A DNA stretch of 64,000 bases, taken from assembly GCA_932294295.1 (NCBI GenBank), contig OW028580.1, positions 36,525,336 to 36,589,335 on the forward strand, given 5' to 3'. A model generated the notes under the pieces. It was given only the letters and a program-made list of their open reading frames with translations, did not search any database and had not been told where the DNA came from. Below, in pieces: positions 22,540 through 35,511 of the stretch. How positions within the stretch are numbered: the stretch's first letter is position 1; each line of letters opens with the position of its first letter. The position numbers and the translations under genes are program-made. This stretch comes from Alitta virens. Lineage: Eukaryota; Annelida; Polychaeta; Phyllodocida; Nereididae.

Positions 22540-23290
22540 CAAAACCTATATGGAAATTTACAATAGTGCTGATTCTAAAATATCTGTTTTATGCCTGCAG
22601 GAAACGTGGCTCTCAGCGGATGCCGACCTTTCCCTTTTGCAACTCCCTGGATACACTTTAATCTCACCAGGTAAGTCATGCAGTGCACATGGAAGCGAAG
22701 CTATCTATTCACATGAAGATTTTAATTATAATATATTACCTATTCATGGAAATAATCATATTTGGGATGGACAATTTATAGAAATATATTTTGATAATCA
22801 TGGCGCTAATAGAAAAAAAGTGCCCTATTAAATATAGAAAGTTTAATAAATATAAACATTAGAGGTCTAAGTGGATCACCACTGGTATCCTAAAGTCCTA
22901 AATTGAAAACTATTCAAATTGAAAACATAGAATATGTCATTGATAGACAAAAAACTAAATTAAAAACTTACAATCGAATATTAAGAAATAGCATTAGGGT
23001 AGCAAAAATGAATAATTTGAAAACATATTTAACAAATATAAGACTGATATGAAAAAAACATGGGCAACTATAAACGGTATCATAAATAAGACGAAAACCA
23101 AAAGAGACATAACTTGTAAATTCTTAGTAAATGGAACATGTGTGTCTGATAGCCAAACAATCGCGAATGAATTTAACAAGTACTATGTTTAAATTGGTTT
23201 AAAGTTAGCTAGCAATATTGAATTTAACAAGTACTATGTTTAAATTGGTTTAAAGTTAGCTAGCAATATTCAAATGCCTGTGAATAAAAT
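22540..23290 (+). pseudogene. LINE endonuclease fossil
   Basis: The frame 22550-22831 has 'ISVLCLQETWLSADADLSLL' (the LQETWL block with the catalytic Glu), 'GYTLISPG' and 'AIYSHEDFNY', which is the N-terminal half of an APE endonuclease. After a gap the linker between endonuclease and RT follows in broken frames (about 22870-23290, for example 'KTWATINGIINKTKTKR' and 'ANEFNKYYV'-like residues). The RT core is missing. The 3' end of a plus-strand LINE at 24290-24895 may be the rest of the same copy after internal loss or insertion. Confidence 0.7.
23169..23270. repeat. Perfect 51-bp tandem duplication
   Basis: Positions 23169-23219 and 23220-23270 are identical (unit gaatttaacaagtactatg through agctagcaatatt). 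It lies within the LINE linker fossil. The absence of differences points to a recent duplication. Confidence 0.9.
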
Positions 23291-23699
23291 AATAGACAGG
23301 TTTTACCATTTAAAGCAGTAAATAAAGAAACATATAGATAGTCTAAAGCCCAAGACCAGTTCATACTCAGAAACAATGACGAAACAGAAGCTAAGTGAGG
23401 ACAAATGAACCATTTATTGGCTACACAAATATTCATTCAGACATACAACACAAAGTGCCAAACACAAACCAGCAACACAACTCAAGTGGTTGCTCTTGTG
23501 GCAGCCCCTTGTCATATCAAACATGCAAACGTAATTGGAACACAAGTATTAAAACTCATTACTGTTACAACTATGATCAATAATACAAGCTTATGGCATG
23601 GACACTGCCTATATTATGATTGAAGTTTAAACAGAGATAACATGGAAGAAAGAAAAAACCAAACATGCTTAAACTTATGTAAGCAGTGAAAGGAAGGCT

Positions 23700-23900
23700 C
23701 AAGACTCAAGACACTTTATTTCCTGCACAATACATATTTCATAAACAATTAATATTATTCGACAAACATATTGATCTATTATAAAAAAAAAATTCACAAA
23801 TGTACATATTATGTATGGGCAGATCAGGAGAGCACTCTAAGAAACTGGAGGGTAACGCTAGCGAGTGCCCACCTGGGTTCCAGAGAGACCTCAGCAAATG
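23700..23900 (-). mobile_element. Antisense LINE 3' end
   Basis: On the minus strand a hairpin (GGCACTC/GAGTGCT, positions 23869-23831) preceded by GGTGG and followed by CTCTCC resembles the hairpins at 5921 and 21135. Downstream lie AAATAAAGTGTC and a short CTTGAGT repeat tail (about 23700-23730). It is non-coding. Confidence 0.4.
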
Positions 23901-24289
23901 ATTATGTAATCATGGAAATGATAAGTTATGTTAGGAATATAACTTACACTATCTGAAGTCTATAGAACCAAATCTCAGAACAAATGAGATAATGATGCTC
24001 ACTGAATAATAGAATCACAGCTCTGTAATTAAATCAGAGATAATACTTGCAATTGAAATTCAACTTAATATTAGAAGAAATGACCAAATCTTATAATTAT
24101 AATAAAACTTATAATAGGAGTGGGTGGTTGGGTGAAGAAATGAGAGCGAATGACAAGAAAGGAAGCGCTCCTCAGTTTGTTCGAATAATTAATCGGATTA
24201 TATAGACACAAATGCTATTGGCCTACAGGTAAGCGGCCTTCGGAAGCAATTGCCTACTGATTATTAATTCCATAAATGTAATTTAAAAT

Positions 24290-24895
24290 TATCACATATG
24301 AATTACTGTATTACAGTTTGGGGAAAGCAATCTGGCAAATTAATTACATTACAAAAAAAAGGCCATTAGAGTTATTCTGAAAACAGGATACAGCGCACAT
24401 GCTGATAATATTTATATTGTTTAAGGATTTATTCGTTTTAAAGATAAGGGACCTCTGTGCACTGCATATCTATACCTTCTGTTACACAATTATTCTGACT
24501 TCTTCCTTTCTTTTATATCAATTAATGGCTGTAAATGGTACCAGTATATCCAACGTAAATCTTTATTAAAAAAATTAGTAATTATTTTTCTGAATTTTTT
24601 ATCTATCTAGTCATCATGTGAGTACTTAATAATTATCAAATTAAAGTATAATAAGAATTCAGTTTCTGCAGGTAAATAGTAATATTGTAATATGCAATAT
24701 CCAGTTCTCCTTATGATGATCTTTTCCTATTGTTATTCTAATCTAATTCAGTTGTTTTAACTTCTATGGTAGTCTTGCGTGAGCGACTACCAATCTTATA
24801 TATATTTATACATATCCACACATATTTCCAAAATAATGACAATATTTATTTTCTGTTTTTATATATATGATGAATAAACGATTGAACTTGTTCCA
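24290..24895 (+). pseudogene. LINE C-terminal region and 3' end
   Basis: The decayed plus-strand frame reads 'NYCITVWGKQSGKLI' and 'AIRVILKTGYSAHADN', the typical post-RT region of LINE ORF2. It is followed by a 7-bp stem hairpin (ggtagtc 24768-24774, gactacc 24785-24791) and gatgaataaacgattgaac near 24870-24890. It has the same orientation as the endonuclease fossil at 22540. Confidence 0.65.
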
Positions 24896-25127
24896 AATTT
24901 GTAAATTATTTATTGCCTGATTATTTTTTGACTTACTTTTCAGATGACTATCAACATGACTTTATCCTAAGCAGCATTTTTGTACCATCGAGTGTAAGAT
25001 ACTTAAACTATGTAACGTCAAACAGTTGGTTCCATGAATTAATGTAAATAACATGTGTATTTGTAACTTGTTGAGTGATGCTTTTGTACCATCAAGAGTT
25101 TCCGAATGGACTGAATGAAGTATATAT

Positions 25128-26420
25128 CCTATCTTATCTAAGTCTTGTCTAAGTCTTGTCTAAGTCTCGTCTAAGTCTTATCTAAGTATTGACTATGTCT
25201 TGTCTAAGTCTTATCTTAGTCTTGTCTAAGTATTGTCTAGGTATTGTCTAAGTCTTATCTTAGTCTTGTCTTTGTCTTATCTAAGTCTTACTTAAGTCTA
25301 GTTCTTGTCTAAGTCTTGTCTAAGTATTGTCTGGGTCTTGTCTAAGTCTTGTCTAGTCTTGGCAAAGTCTTGTCTAAGTATTGTCTAGGTCTTGTCTAAG
25401 TCTTATCTAAGTCTAGTCTTTGTCTTATCTAAGTCTTACATAAGTCTTGTCTAGTTCTTGTCAAAGTCTTGTCTAAGTATTGTCTAGGTCTTGTCTACAT
25501 CTTATCAAAGTCTTATAAGTCTGGTCTAAGTCTGGTCTAAGTATTGTCTAAGTCTTGTCTAAGTATTGTCTAGGTCTTATCTAAGTATTATCTAAGTATT
25601 GTCTAGGTCTTGTCCAAGTATTGTCTAGGTCTTGTCTAAGTATTATCTAGGTCTTATCTAAGTCTTGTCTAAGTATTGTCCCGGTCTTGTCTAAGTCTTA
25701 TCTAAGTCTTGTCTTTGTCTTATCTAAGTCTTACATAAGTCTTGTCTAGTTCTTGTCAAAGTTTGTTTGGTATTGTCTAGGTCTTGTCTAAGTATTGTCT
25801 AGGTCTTGTCTAAATCTTATCCAAGTATTGTCTAAGTCTTATCTAAGTCTTGTCTAAGTCTTGTCTAGTTCTTGTCAAAGTATTGTCTAAGTATTGTCTA
25901 GGTCTTGTCTAAGTATTGTCTAGGTCTTGTCTAAGTATTGTCTAGGTCTTGTCTAAGTCTTATCTGAGTATTGTCTAAGTCTTGTCTAGTTCTTGTCAAA
26001 GTTGTGTCTAAGTATTGTCTAGGTCTTGTCTAATTCATATCTAAGCATTGTCTAAGTCTTAACTAAATCTTATATAAGTCTTGTCTAATTCTTGTCTAAG
26101 TCTTGTCTAAGTCTTATCTAAGTATTGTCTAGGTCTTGTCTAAGTATTGTCTAGGTCTTGTCTACGTCTTATTTAAGTCTTATAAGTCTGGCCTAAGTCT
26201 GGTCTAAGTCTTGTCTAAGTCTTGTCTAGGTCTTGTCTAGGTCTTGTCTAAGTGTTATCTAAGTATTGTCTAGGTATTGTCTAAGTATTGTCTAGGTCTT
26301 GTCTAAGTCTTAACTAAGTATTGTCTAAGTCTTATCTAAGTCTTGTCTAAGTCTTGTCTAAGTCTTATCTAAGTATTGTCTAAGTCTTGTCTAAGTCTTA
26401 TCTTAGTCTTATCTTATATA
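25128..26420. repeat. 11-bp TCTAAGTCTTG satellite
   Basis: About 1.3 kb of near-perfect 11-bp units (tctaagtcttg), mixed with a tctaggtattg variant and occasional slips. There is no open frame because the unit contains taag. It ends about 240 bp before the promoter-like segment at 26663. Confidence 0.95.
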
Positions 26421-26662
26421 ACAAGTAATGTCAACTGAATCTATGGTTTATTACATTACAAATCGAATAACATTATAACAAATATCTGTGGTCGGCAGTA
26501 AATTGGCAATTCCCCAATTGACTGAGAGATGATAATAATAACAATTTATTTTGTATACCGTAAAATCCATGAAATATGATCTATAACGGTTCACAATAAA
26601 TAATTAGAATAATAAGAATACAAAAGTTTTATTGATAAAAAATAAAAAAATTGCTACACACC

Positions 26663-26760
26663 TTACGTCACGTATTACACTTAAACCTTGTTATGGCAGT
26701 CACTTAAGATGCTTGAAAGCCTCTGATTGGCTGCTGAGGATGCCAAAGAGGTATAAATAG
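26663..26760 (+). promoter_or_regulatory. Compact Pol II promoter (CRE-like, CCAAT, TATA)
   Basis: In order are a CRE-like half site ttacgtcacg (26663-26672), an inverted CCAAT box (gattgg, 26725-26730) and a good TATA box (tataaata, 26752-26759). The spacing is what a TATA-driven promoter needs, with initiation expected near 26782-26785. About 37 bp of exon-like sequence then lead to a splice donor. It is the only convincing promoter ensemble I saw in the window. CREB-responsive sites are known in vertebrate CRH promoters. Linking this one to the CRH-type gene at 54.6 kb is inference. Confidence 0.5.
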
Positions 26761-26782
26761 AGATGAAGATCACTGGGTTGCT

Positions 26783-26821
26783 GCATACAGACAACAGAAG
26801 CAGCGAAGACAACATCATCAG
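26783..26821 (+). other. Putative 5' UTR exon
   Basis: From the predicted start near 26783 to catcatcag|gtaggc (donor GT at 26822-26823), about 39 nt contain no ATG. Such a short leader exon would fit the coding exon at 54647, which begins with one base before its ATG and must receive an upstream exon. The intron would be about 27.8 kb. The start site is estimated from the TATA box only. Confidence 0.35.
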
Positions 26822-27318
26822 GTAGGCACTTCATTTTCATCCAACATGGATGTATGTTGTACTGCAGCAGAGTTTATATTAGACAGCTGCTTTGCTTTAG
26901 GAGCATGTTTTATGACAATATAGAGTTTATTGTATTCAGAAATGCTACAATTGATTCCTTGCAATCTACTTATTGTATAATAAGATATCATATTATATGA
27001 CATTGTTTAAGGAGCTAGAAATATCGTGGTTAATGTGTTTTAATGGATATATCATCAGTGGACATGCTAGCTGGAAATACATAAACATATAAATAATTGT
27101 CACGTGTCCAGAATCTGTTACAAAAACGGTGTCTCATAAATGTTTCATTTCATCAACAATTTAGCTATAGCACTCCACTAAAAGTGGCAACTAAAGTATT
27201 CATTCTATGTATAGACTTACGTGAGTGTAACTTGGGACTCTGAATAGGTGAAATTGAAACTTCTAGATTAGTTGTACTACCAGTTCTATCCGAATCTGTA
27301 GTGTATGGTTTTATTTCG

Positions 27319-27470
27319 GTGCCAAAAGTCAGAAGCTGCAACGCCCCTTTGTTACATTTGTAAAATTAATTGACAGGCGTCAATGGGCGTCAAGATAAAT
27401 ATTTGTAAAATTAATTGACAGGCGTCAATGGGCGTCAAGATAAATATTTAGGAATATATTTAACGGGCGT
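27319..27470. repeat. GGCGTCAA repeat with 45-bp tandem duplication
   Basis: Positions 27356-27400 and 27401-27445 are identical 45-bp units (gacaggcgtcaatgggcgtc core). They are preceded by gtgccaaaagtcag (27319-27332) and followed by taacgggcgttaaaa. The same set occurs inverted at 53625-53773, so both belong to one dispersed element. Confidence 0.6.
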
Positions 27471-29930
27471 TAAAATATATCAATTAGTCACATATGTATA
27501 ACAAAAATATACACAACATAATGCATTGTTCCAGGAGAAATAGTGCTCATTACTTCAAGTCTGTAATGGTTTTCTACCATTCCCAATACTGTTACTAATT
27601 GCCGTTTAGATACAATATCAATCATCTTTGAAGGGTTTGCTAATTATTACGATTTCATTAGACCCATTACTATATATAATTGCCCGATGAGTGCAGTTAA
27701 AATAGTTTCATTTAATAAGTTTAAAAAATCATTTATCAAGCATACTAAGTTGTCCATTCAGTATTATAGATATAATTCTATAGACTTCCATATTTTAAGA
27801 TATTTCACTGTATATTGTCATTAATTTAAAAATGTTGGCAGGAGCATAGCCGGTTTAAAGGGGTTTTATTAAAGAGGGGGGGGGGGGTTGAATCAACAAA
27901 TGAGAAAAAAGGGGGTTAGCATGTTTGGGCAGTTTTACATTATTGTGGGAATTCAGGGCCCAATGGAAAGGGCTTCAGCTTCATGTCAACCTATATTTTA
28001 TCATCATTTGTATATAAAGTTCTGACCCCAGATCCCTCAGCCCCACAATGTTTTGTATTCACAAAATATCATTTGCTATCATTTTGTGCATTGTTTTGCT
28101 TGTCAGACATTTGCCATTTGGTAGAGTTGTATTGCCAGTATCAATCTGCTCAGCCTTTATTGTTTGGTTCATATTGAACTAAGGTTTATTTTCTCTGCCT
28201 TTTCCCAAAATGATATATTTCCATACAAAACAATATAATATCAAGTGAGTAATTACATGTGCATAAAAAGGAGCAAGTCTTTTTTGTTTTCATTCAGAAT
28301 TTGACATTTTTTATTCCATGAAATATTGATCAGTGACATATAGTTTCAAGTGCAAATAAAATTAAATCAATTATTGTGTCATATCTTTATATGGGGAAAG
28401 AAACATATATTGTCACCCTAATTCAATTTTGGCCTAAGTCTTAATGGTAGTTAACTAGTTATAGGCCATTTTTGCTCTAGTGATGATATGCAGCTGCATT
28501 AATTTTATAACATACAACTTTACATATTAGAATACAAATTTAAGCACCAAATTAAATTTTTATGGCACTGCACACTTGGAAGATAATTGCCATGATAGAT
28601 ACAGAAGCAATTAATAAGAATACTCATTAAATAACAAACTTTTAATGTTGATTAACCAAATAAATAAACATAAGCGCAAATTGTTTGTGACCAACAATGA
28701 AGATTTGGTATTTACAATGAACAAGAAATATTTATGATACAATTAAACATATTGTATAAAAAGCATAAGGAATAACAAATCCATCAAACATCTTGAAGAG
28801 TGAACACATAAAACAACTCCCTCATGATATAATATATAATTTAAATTATAAATCTACAAGTGATTATACTTAATGTTATGTGGAAGATTATTATTATCAA
28901 GCATTGCACCATTGTACCCCCTAAACAATACTAAAGGATTTAAGACCATATGTTAAGGTATTGAACCTTGGCTGGGCTATTTCTTAAATCCTAATCATAT
29001 AATGATAATCTGTCACACTCTCCTCACGAATCCATATATGCAATACAAATACATAACAAATGATAACAAATGTAACATACAATGGCAGCATAAGCAAAAT
29101 GAAATTCAAAAACATATCTGAGATTCAGAACTCGCTTTAACATGTCTACAAGAAATAGCAAACATTAAGAATTTTTTAAAATTAACTGCAACAATGAAAT
29201 AATTAGCCCGATCAATAAAAGGCAATACAGACAGTTCAGTAATAGGATCACATGTATGTATGTTACATATAGAAGATAATGTCAGTTACTTATGAAACCT
29301 TTATGAATATATGCAGTTCAAAATCTTCTGTTGCACTCCAAGGCTCGCTCCTCATTAGCATTCATACTTATAGCAACAAAATATACAAATTTCTAGAAAT
29401 CAACTTCTCATACAGACACAGCACTATACTTCTAAATAGCCAGAGCATGGAACCAAGTCCCTATCTGTTGTCAACCTTTACGAAACCTAATAAAGTTGAA
29501 ATATGATGTGGTGTTGTTACATCACTTTATATAAATATATGGAACACATTATTTAACATCGTAAATTATTAGGTTTAATTTTGTCGAGTAATACTGTGAA
29601 TGTTCATTTGTAAACTGAATTATGAAAAAACGAATGTACACTGTACCATTAATTGATATTTATTTTTCAAGTTCATACTTTTTATACTTTTTGTTTTCTT
29701 TTTTGTATTGGTAAAGACAATATATGTCATTTTGGCATCAGGCCACCAGTATGTTATATACTTAAATGCATGGAGATAATTTTGTATACTTATTTCAAAT
29801 TGTATTTTCATTTAACATACTCATAAAATATTGAATCTAAAGCTTTGAAACCAAGTGTTACACATGTAAAACATCAAATGATCTCATACCCTAACAGCAT
29901 TCCTCACCTTATGACATTTTACACATTTGC
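27471..29930. other. AT-rich stretch without recognised genes
   Basis: Apart from a G-run at about 27877-27890 I see no exon with paired splice sites, no repeat array and no RNA gene here. The short open frames look random. Confidence 0.5.
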
Positions 29931-29934
29931 CCAA

Positions 29935-32240
29935 CCTATAGCCTAACTGCATAAACATTTAATTATGGCCTAAAGTATGTGAAATCTCCTGAAGGTAAAT
30001 TCATCATAATTATGTATCTGTTTATGTCCGTACTATTTACTGCACAAACATTTGACCAAGTCCATAACATAAATATATAAATTATATAACTGTTTATGTT
30101 TGTGTGATTTACTGGTCAACATACATTGGACCAAGCCTATAAACATTATATAACTGTTTCATGCTACTTACTGCACAAACATTGGACCTAACCCATAGCC
30201 TTGCTGCATAAACATTATATAACTGTTCATTCACTGCTATTTATCACACAAGCCCATAACCTAAAGGTAGCAAAATTATATAACTGTTTAGATCTATGCT
30301 ACTTACAGGACAAACATTTAACCAAACCAATAGCCTAGCTGCATAAGCATTATATAACTGTTCATTCTGTGCTATTTACTGCACAAATATTTGACCAAGC
30401 CCATAGCGTAAACATATAAGCATTAAATTACTGTTTACGTCCATGCTATTTACTGCACAAACATTGGACCTAACCCATAGCCTTGCTGCCTAAACATTAA
30501 ATAACTGTTTCATGCTACTTACTGCACAAACATTGGACCTAACCCATAGCCTTGCTGCATAAACATTAAATAACTTTCATGCTACTTACTGCACAAACAT
30601 TGGACCTAACCCATAGCCTTGCTGCATAAACATTAAATAACTTTCATGCTACTTACTGCACAAACATTGGACCTAACCCATAGCCTTGCTGCATAAACAT
30701 TAAATAACTGTTTCATGCTACTTACTGCACAAACATTGGACCTAACCCATAGCTTTGCTGCATAAACATTAAATAACTTTCATGCTACTTACTGCACAAA
30801 AATTGGACCTAACCCATAGCCTTGCTGCATAAACATTAAATAACTTTCATGCTACTTACTGCACAAACATTGGACCTAACCCATAGCTTTGCTGCATAAA
30901 CATTAAATAACTGTTTCATGCTACATACTGCACAAACATTGGACCTAACCCATAGCCTTGCTGCATAAACATTATATAACTGTTTCATGCTACTTACTGC
31001 ACAAACATTGGACCTAACCCATAGCTTTGCTGCATAAACATTATATAACTGTTTCATGCTACTTACTGCACAAACATTGAACCTAACTCATAGCCTTGCT
31101 GCATAAACATTATATAACTGTTCATTCACTGCTATTTATCACACAAACATTTGACCAAGCCCGTAGTCTAACTGCATAAACATTATATAATTTTTATTCT
31201 GTGCTATTTACTGCACAAACATTTGACCAAGCCCATACATAGCTTAACTGCAAAAACATTATATAACTGTTCATTCTGTGCTATTTACTGCACAAGCATT
31301 TGATCAAACCAATAGCCTAACTGCATAAACTGTTGATGTCCATGCATTTTACTGCACAAACATTTGACCAAACCCATAGCCTTGCTGCATAAACATTATA
31401 TAACTGTTTAGGTCCATGCTACTTACTGCACAACATTATATAATGGTTTATTCTAAGCTTTTCTGAACAATCATTTGACCAACGCCATAGCCTAAATGTA
31501 TCAACATTATATTACTGTTTAGGTCCATGAGACTTACTGCACAAACATTTGACCAAACCCATGGCCTACATCTATCAACATTATATAACTGGTACATGCT
31601 TTTTATTGCACCAACATTTTACCAAACCCATAGCTTAACTATAAAAACATTATATAACTGTTCATTCTGTGCTATTTACTGCACAAGCATTTGATCAAAC
31701 CAATAGCCTAACTGCATAAACATTATATAACTGTTCATGCTATTTACAGCACAAGCAGTTGACCAAGCCCATAGCCTAAATGTATCAACATTATATTACT
31801 GTTTACGTCAATGCTATTTACTGCACAAACATTTGACCAAACCCATAGCTTAAGTGCATAAACATTAAATTATGACCTAAAATATGTCAAATCACCTGAA
31901 GGTAAATTCATCAATAATTACGTAAATGTTTAGGTCCGTGCTATTTACTGCACACACATTTGACCAAGTCCAAAGCCCAACTGCATAAGCATGTTATATA
32001 ACTTTATGTCCATACTGCACAACATTTAACCAAACCAATTGCCTTACTGCATAAATATAATGAGCATCACAGGTGGAGGTGTTCATGTTTGTGTTATTGA
32101 CTGCATAAACATCCGACTAACCTATTGCCTTATTGCATAGACATAAAATGTTTTATGTCTTTGCTACTTACTGAACAAACATTTGATCAAACCTATTGCC
32201 TTACTGTACAAATATAACAATCTCAGGTGGAGCTGTTCAT
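29935..32240. repeat. About 67-bp satellite array
   Basis: More than 30 units run on the pattern gcataaacattaaataact, tactgcacaaacattggacc, taacccatagccttgct. Units in the middle (about 30430-31090) are nearly identical; those at both edges are diverged. The minus-strand peptide repeat (NVYAAKLWVRSNVCAV) at 30836-31057 is a translation of the array. Confidence 0.9.
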
Positions 32241-33464
32241 ATCAGTATATAAAAAGCCGAAATGAATAAATCTTGACAAAACAGAAATAATACATACATA
32301 ACAAAAAAAAGGAAAGAATGTTCAAAAACCAACTTGCTGCAAGACCACCATAAGGAAAAACAACTAAAGTACTGCACCAGCAAACAAATAATAAAATATC
32401 CTCTATACACAGAATACTAGAGAGCACACTAATATTTTAAAAAATTGTGAACCCATTTCCATGATTTCTAAGCAGACATTTACATTGGAAAATATTAGAT
32501 CAAGCACTTGACTATAACCAGACCAAGACTCACCGCGTAACCGAGCAGTTATCACGCGAAGTGCCACCACAAGGTTTGCACAGGAAAGCCCTGGAATGAT
32601 GTCAGAGTTTAAATTTGAAATTGGATATTAGGAAAATGAGATCAAGCACTTGACTATAACCAGACCAAGACTCACCGCGTAACCGAGCAGTTATCACGCG
32701 AAGTGCCACCGCAAGGTTTGCACAGGAAAGCCCTGGAATGATGTCAGAGTTTAAATTTGAAATTGGATATTAGGAAAATGAGATCAAGCACTTGACTATA
32801 ACCAGACCAAGACTCACCGCGTAACCAAGCAGTTATCATGCGAAGTGCCACCGCAAGGTTTGCACAGGAAAGCCCTGGAATGATGTCAGAGTTTAAATTT
32901 GAAATTGGATATTAGGAAAATGAGATCAAGCACTTGACTATAACCAGACCAAGACTCACCACGTAACCGAGCAGTTATCACGCGAAGTGCCACCGCAAGG
33001 TTTGCACAGGAAAGCCCTGGAATGATGTCACAGTTTAAATTTGAAATTGGATATGAGGAAAATGAGATCAAGCACTTGACTATAACCAGACCAAGACTCA
33101 CCGCGTAACCAAGCAGTTATCACGCGAAGTGCCACCGCAAGGTTTGCACAGGAAAGCCCTGGAATGATGTCAGAGTTTAAATTTGAAATTGGATATGAGG
33201 AAAATGAGATCAAGCACTTGACTATAACCAGACCAAGACTCACCGCGTAACCAAGCAGTTATCACGAAATTTGAAATTTGAAATTGGATATTAGGAAAAT
33301 GAGATCAAGCACTTGATTATAACCAGACCAAGACTCACCGCGTAACCAAGCAGTTATCACGCGAAGTGCCACCGCAAGGTTTGCACAGGAAAGCCCTGGA
33401 ATGATGTCAGAGTTTGAATTTAGAATTGGATATTGGGAAAATGAGATCAAGCACTTGACTATAA

Positions 33465-35511
33465 AGCCCCGTTCCCACATAGCCGAGTTACTCGTAGTCA
33501 ACTCGTAGTAATAACAAAAATTACGTAACACCCAAAATTCGAGGAGTTGGCGACGAATTTTTGCGGAAAAAGTGACCAGGAGTGACTCGCCGAATTACTC
33601 ACCGAATTACTCACCGAATTACTCGGCGGGTTCAGCGAGCGACTCGCCGAGTACCAGGAGTGACTCGCCAAGTTGCAGCCAATTAGTGAACGATTTCGAG
33701 GAGAGTGTCGGCGAGTTAGAGGAGTAAATCGCCGAGTAACAGGAGTAACTCGCCGAGTACCAGGAGTAACTCGCCGAGTACCAGGAGTAACTCGTAAAGT
33801 CGACGAGTTATACTCATGATACTCATCAGGGTTATTAAAGTAAATTAAATATAGCAAATAAAATCACAGATCAAATCACAAATACTAATTACAATATCAA
33901 TATTAGATTTAAATTTTACAAAATATACACAAATTTATACTGATCATAATATCACAATAAGATTCAAATTAACACAAAAAGATAAGAAAGTTATACAAAT
34001 ATAATCATTGCCTGGTAATTTTGTAATTGTGAATGACAATCAAGACAATGTCATATTACTGTGTGAACAAACCATGAAATGACAGGTCAAAGAACCCCAA
34101 TTTAGGCAATTAGGCAATTGACACATGTATTGAATTTGCTGTATGCTCTACACCCATTCTTTGTATCATTCAAAATGCTAATAGCAATTGACATAACAGT
34201 CATGGCAGTTGGCAGAATGAGTAGAAATGAATTGCAATAAAGCTCATCCAAACAATGTATATAAAATGGTCAAAAATATTGACTACACCATTCAAGTCAG
34301 GGCCATACACAGAGCACCTTGCCGCCGCCAGACTACCTGCCTTCTCAGACGAATATCTCGCTTAATATTTGGTCTATTTTCAATCTGAAAATCTGTGTGG
34401 AATAAGTATGAACTCGACTATAATTCAATATTTATTTGACGAAAATCGGAATAATATAAATGGAGCAGCAGCCGCCGCCAGACAACCGCCTTCTCAGACG
34501 AATATCTCGCTTAATATTTGGTATATTTTCGATCCGAAAACACGTATGGAATCAGTGTGAACTATACTAAAATGCAGTCTTATTTGACGAGAATCGGACT
34601 AATATTAGGGGAGCAGCAGTCTTTTAAAGTAGCGCTCAGCCTTACCTGCATTGATACAGTCCGGGCGCGGACGTCTGCGAGAGCACCACTGTTTGCCTCC
34701 GCCAACCTAGCTACATTCTCAGACGAATATCTCGCTTAATATTTAGTCTATTTTCAATCCGAAAATACCTATGGAGTCACTATGAATTATACTACAAAAC
34801 AATATTATTTGACGAAAATCGGAATAATATAAATGGAGCAGCAGCCGCCGCCAGACAACCGCCTTCTCAGACGAATATCTCGCTTAATATTTGGTCTATT
34901 GTCAATCCGAAAATACCTATGGAGTCACTATGAATTATACTACAAAACAATCTTTATTTGACGAAAATCGGACTAATATTATAGGAGCAGCGGCCTTTTA
35001 TATTATATACGACCCCCTACGCTGATGATGCATGTACTAAAGGTAGAACTCGACGAGTTACTCGGCGAGTTACTCCTACAACTCGGTGAGTTACTCCTAC
35101 AACTCGCCGAGTTACTCCTCGCACTCCTGAACATCCCCCCGAGTGTAATACGAATGAAAATAGCGCCGAGTAACTCGCCGAGTTCGAGGAGTAACTCGGC
35201 GAGTTCGAGGAGTAACTCGGCGAGTTCGAGGAGTCTCTCGGCGAGTTCGAGGAGTAACTCGGCGAGTCATGGCCGAGTTTTTGGACTCCTGGATAATTCG
35301 CCGAGTGTGCCGTGCAGCGCGGCATACTCGGGATACTCGGCATTCTCGGCTCCAAATCTCACGAGTTCGCTACGAGTCAGAGGAGTTTCTCGCCGAACAT
35401 CTCTCGAGTGCGAGGAGTTATCGCAGAGTTTAGTAAGAGTTGGGCCCGAGAGGCGTGTTACGTAATACTACGAGTTGACTACGAGTAACTCGGCTATGTG
35501 GGAACGGGGCT
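33465..35511. mobile_element. 2.05-kb TIR transposon with TAA TSD
   Basis: Perfect 46-bp terminal inverted repeats (33465-33510 and 35466-35511) begin AGCCCCGTTCCCACAT. The flanks are TAA on both sides (33462-33464, 35512-35514). The uninterrupted satellite unit shows a single TAA, which proves a 3-bp duplication. That TSD suggests PIF/Harbinger. The subterminal zones (33541-33830, 35040-35460) are packed with palindromic CTCGGCGAGTTACTCC words. The centre holds four copies of an about 148-bp unit. There is no transposase, so it is non-autonomous. The small open frames (33498-33857, 35017-35465) are translations of the repeats. Confidence 0.85.
34342..35010. repeat. About 148-bp tandem repeat inside the transposon
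   Basis: ttctcagacgaatatctcgc starts at 34342, 34491, 34716 and 34864. Two spacings are 148-149 bp. The middle one is 225 bp owing to an about 77-bp GC-rich insert containing gtccgggcgcggacg. Units end in gccgccgccag-type words. Confidence 0.85.

Noticed and set aside
35017..35465. Overlapping frames of 112 and 146 codons rich in Ser/Asn/Pro/Leu
   Set aside because: They translate the palindromic subterminal repeats of the transposon.
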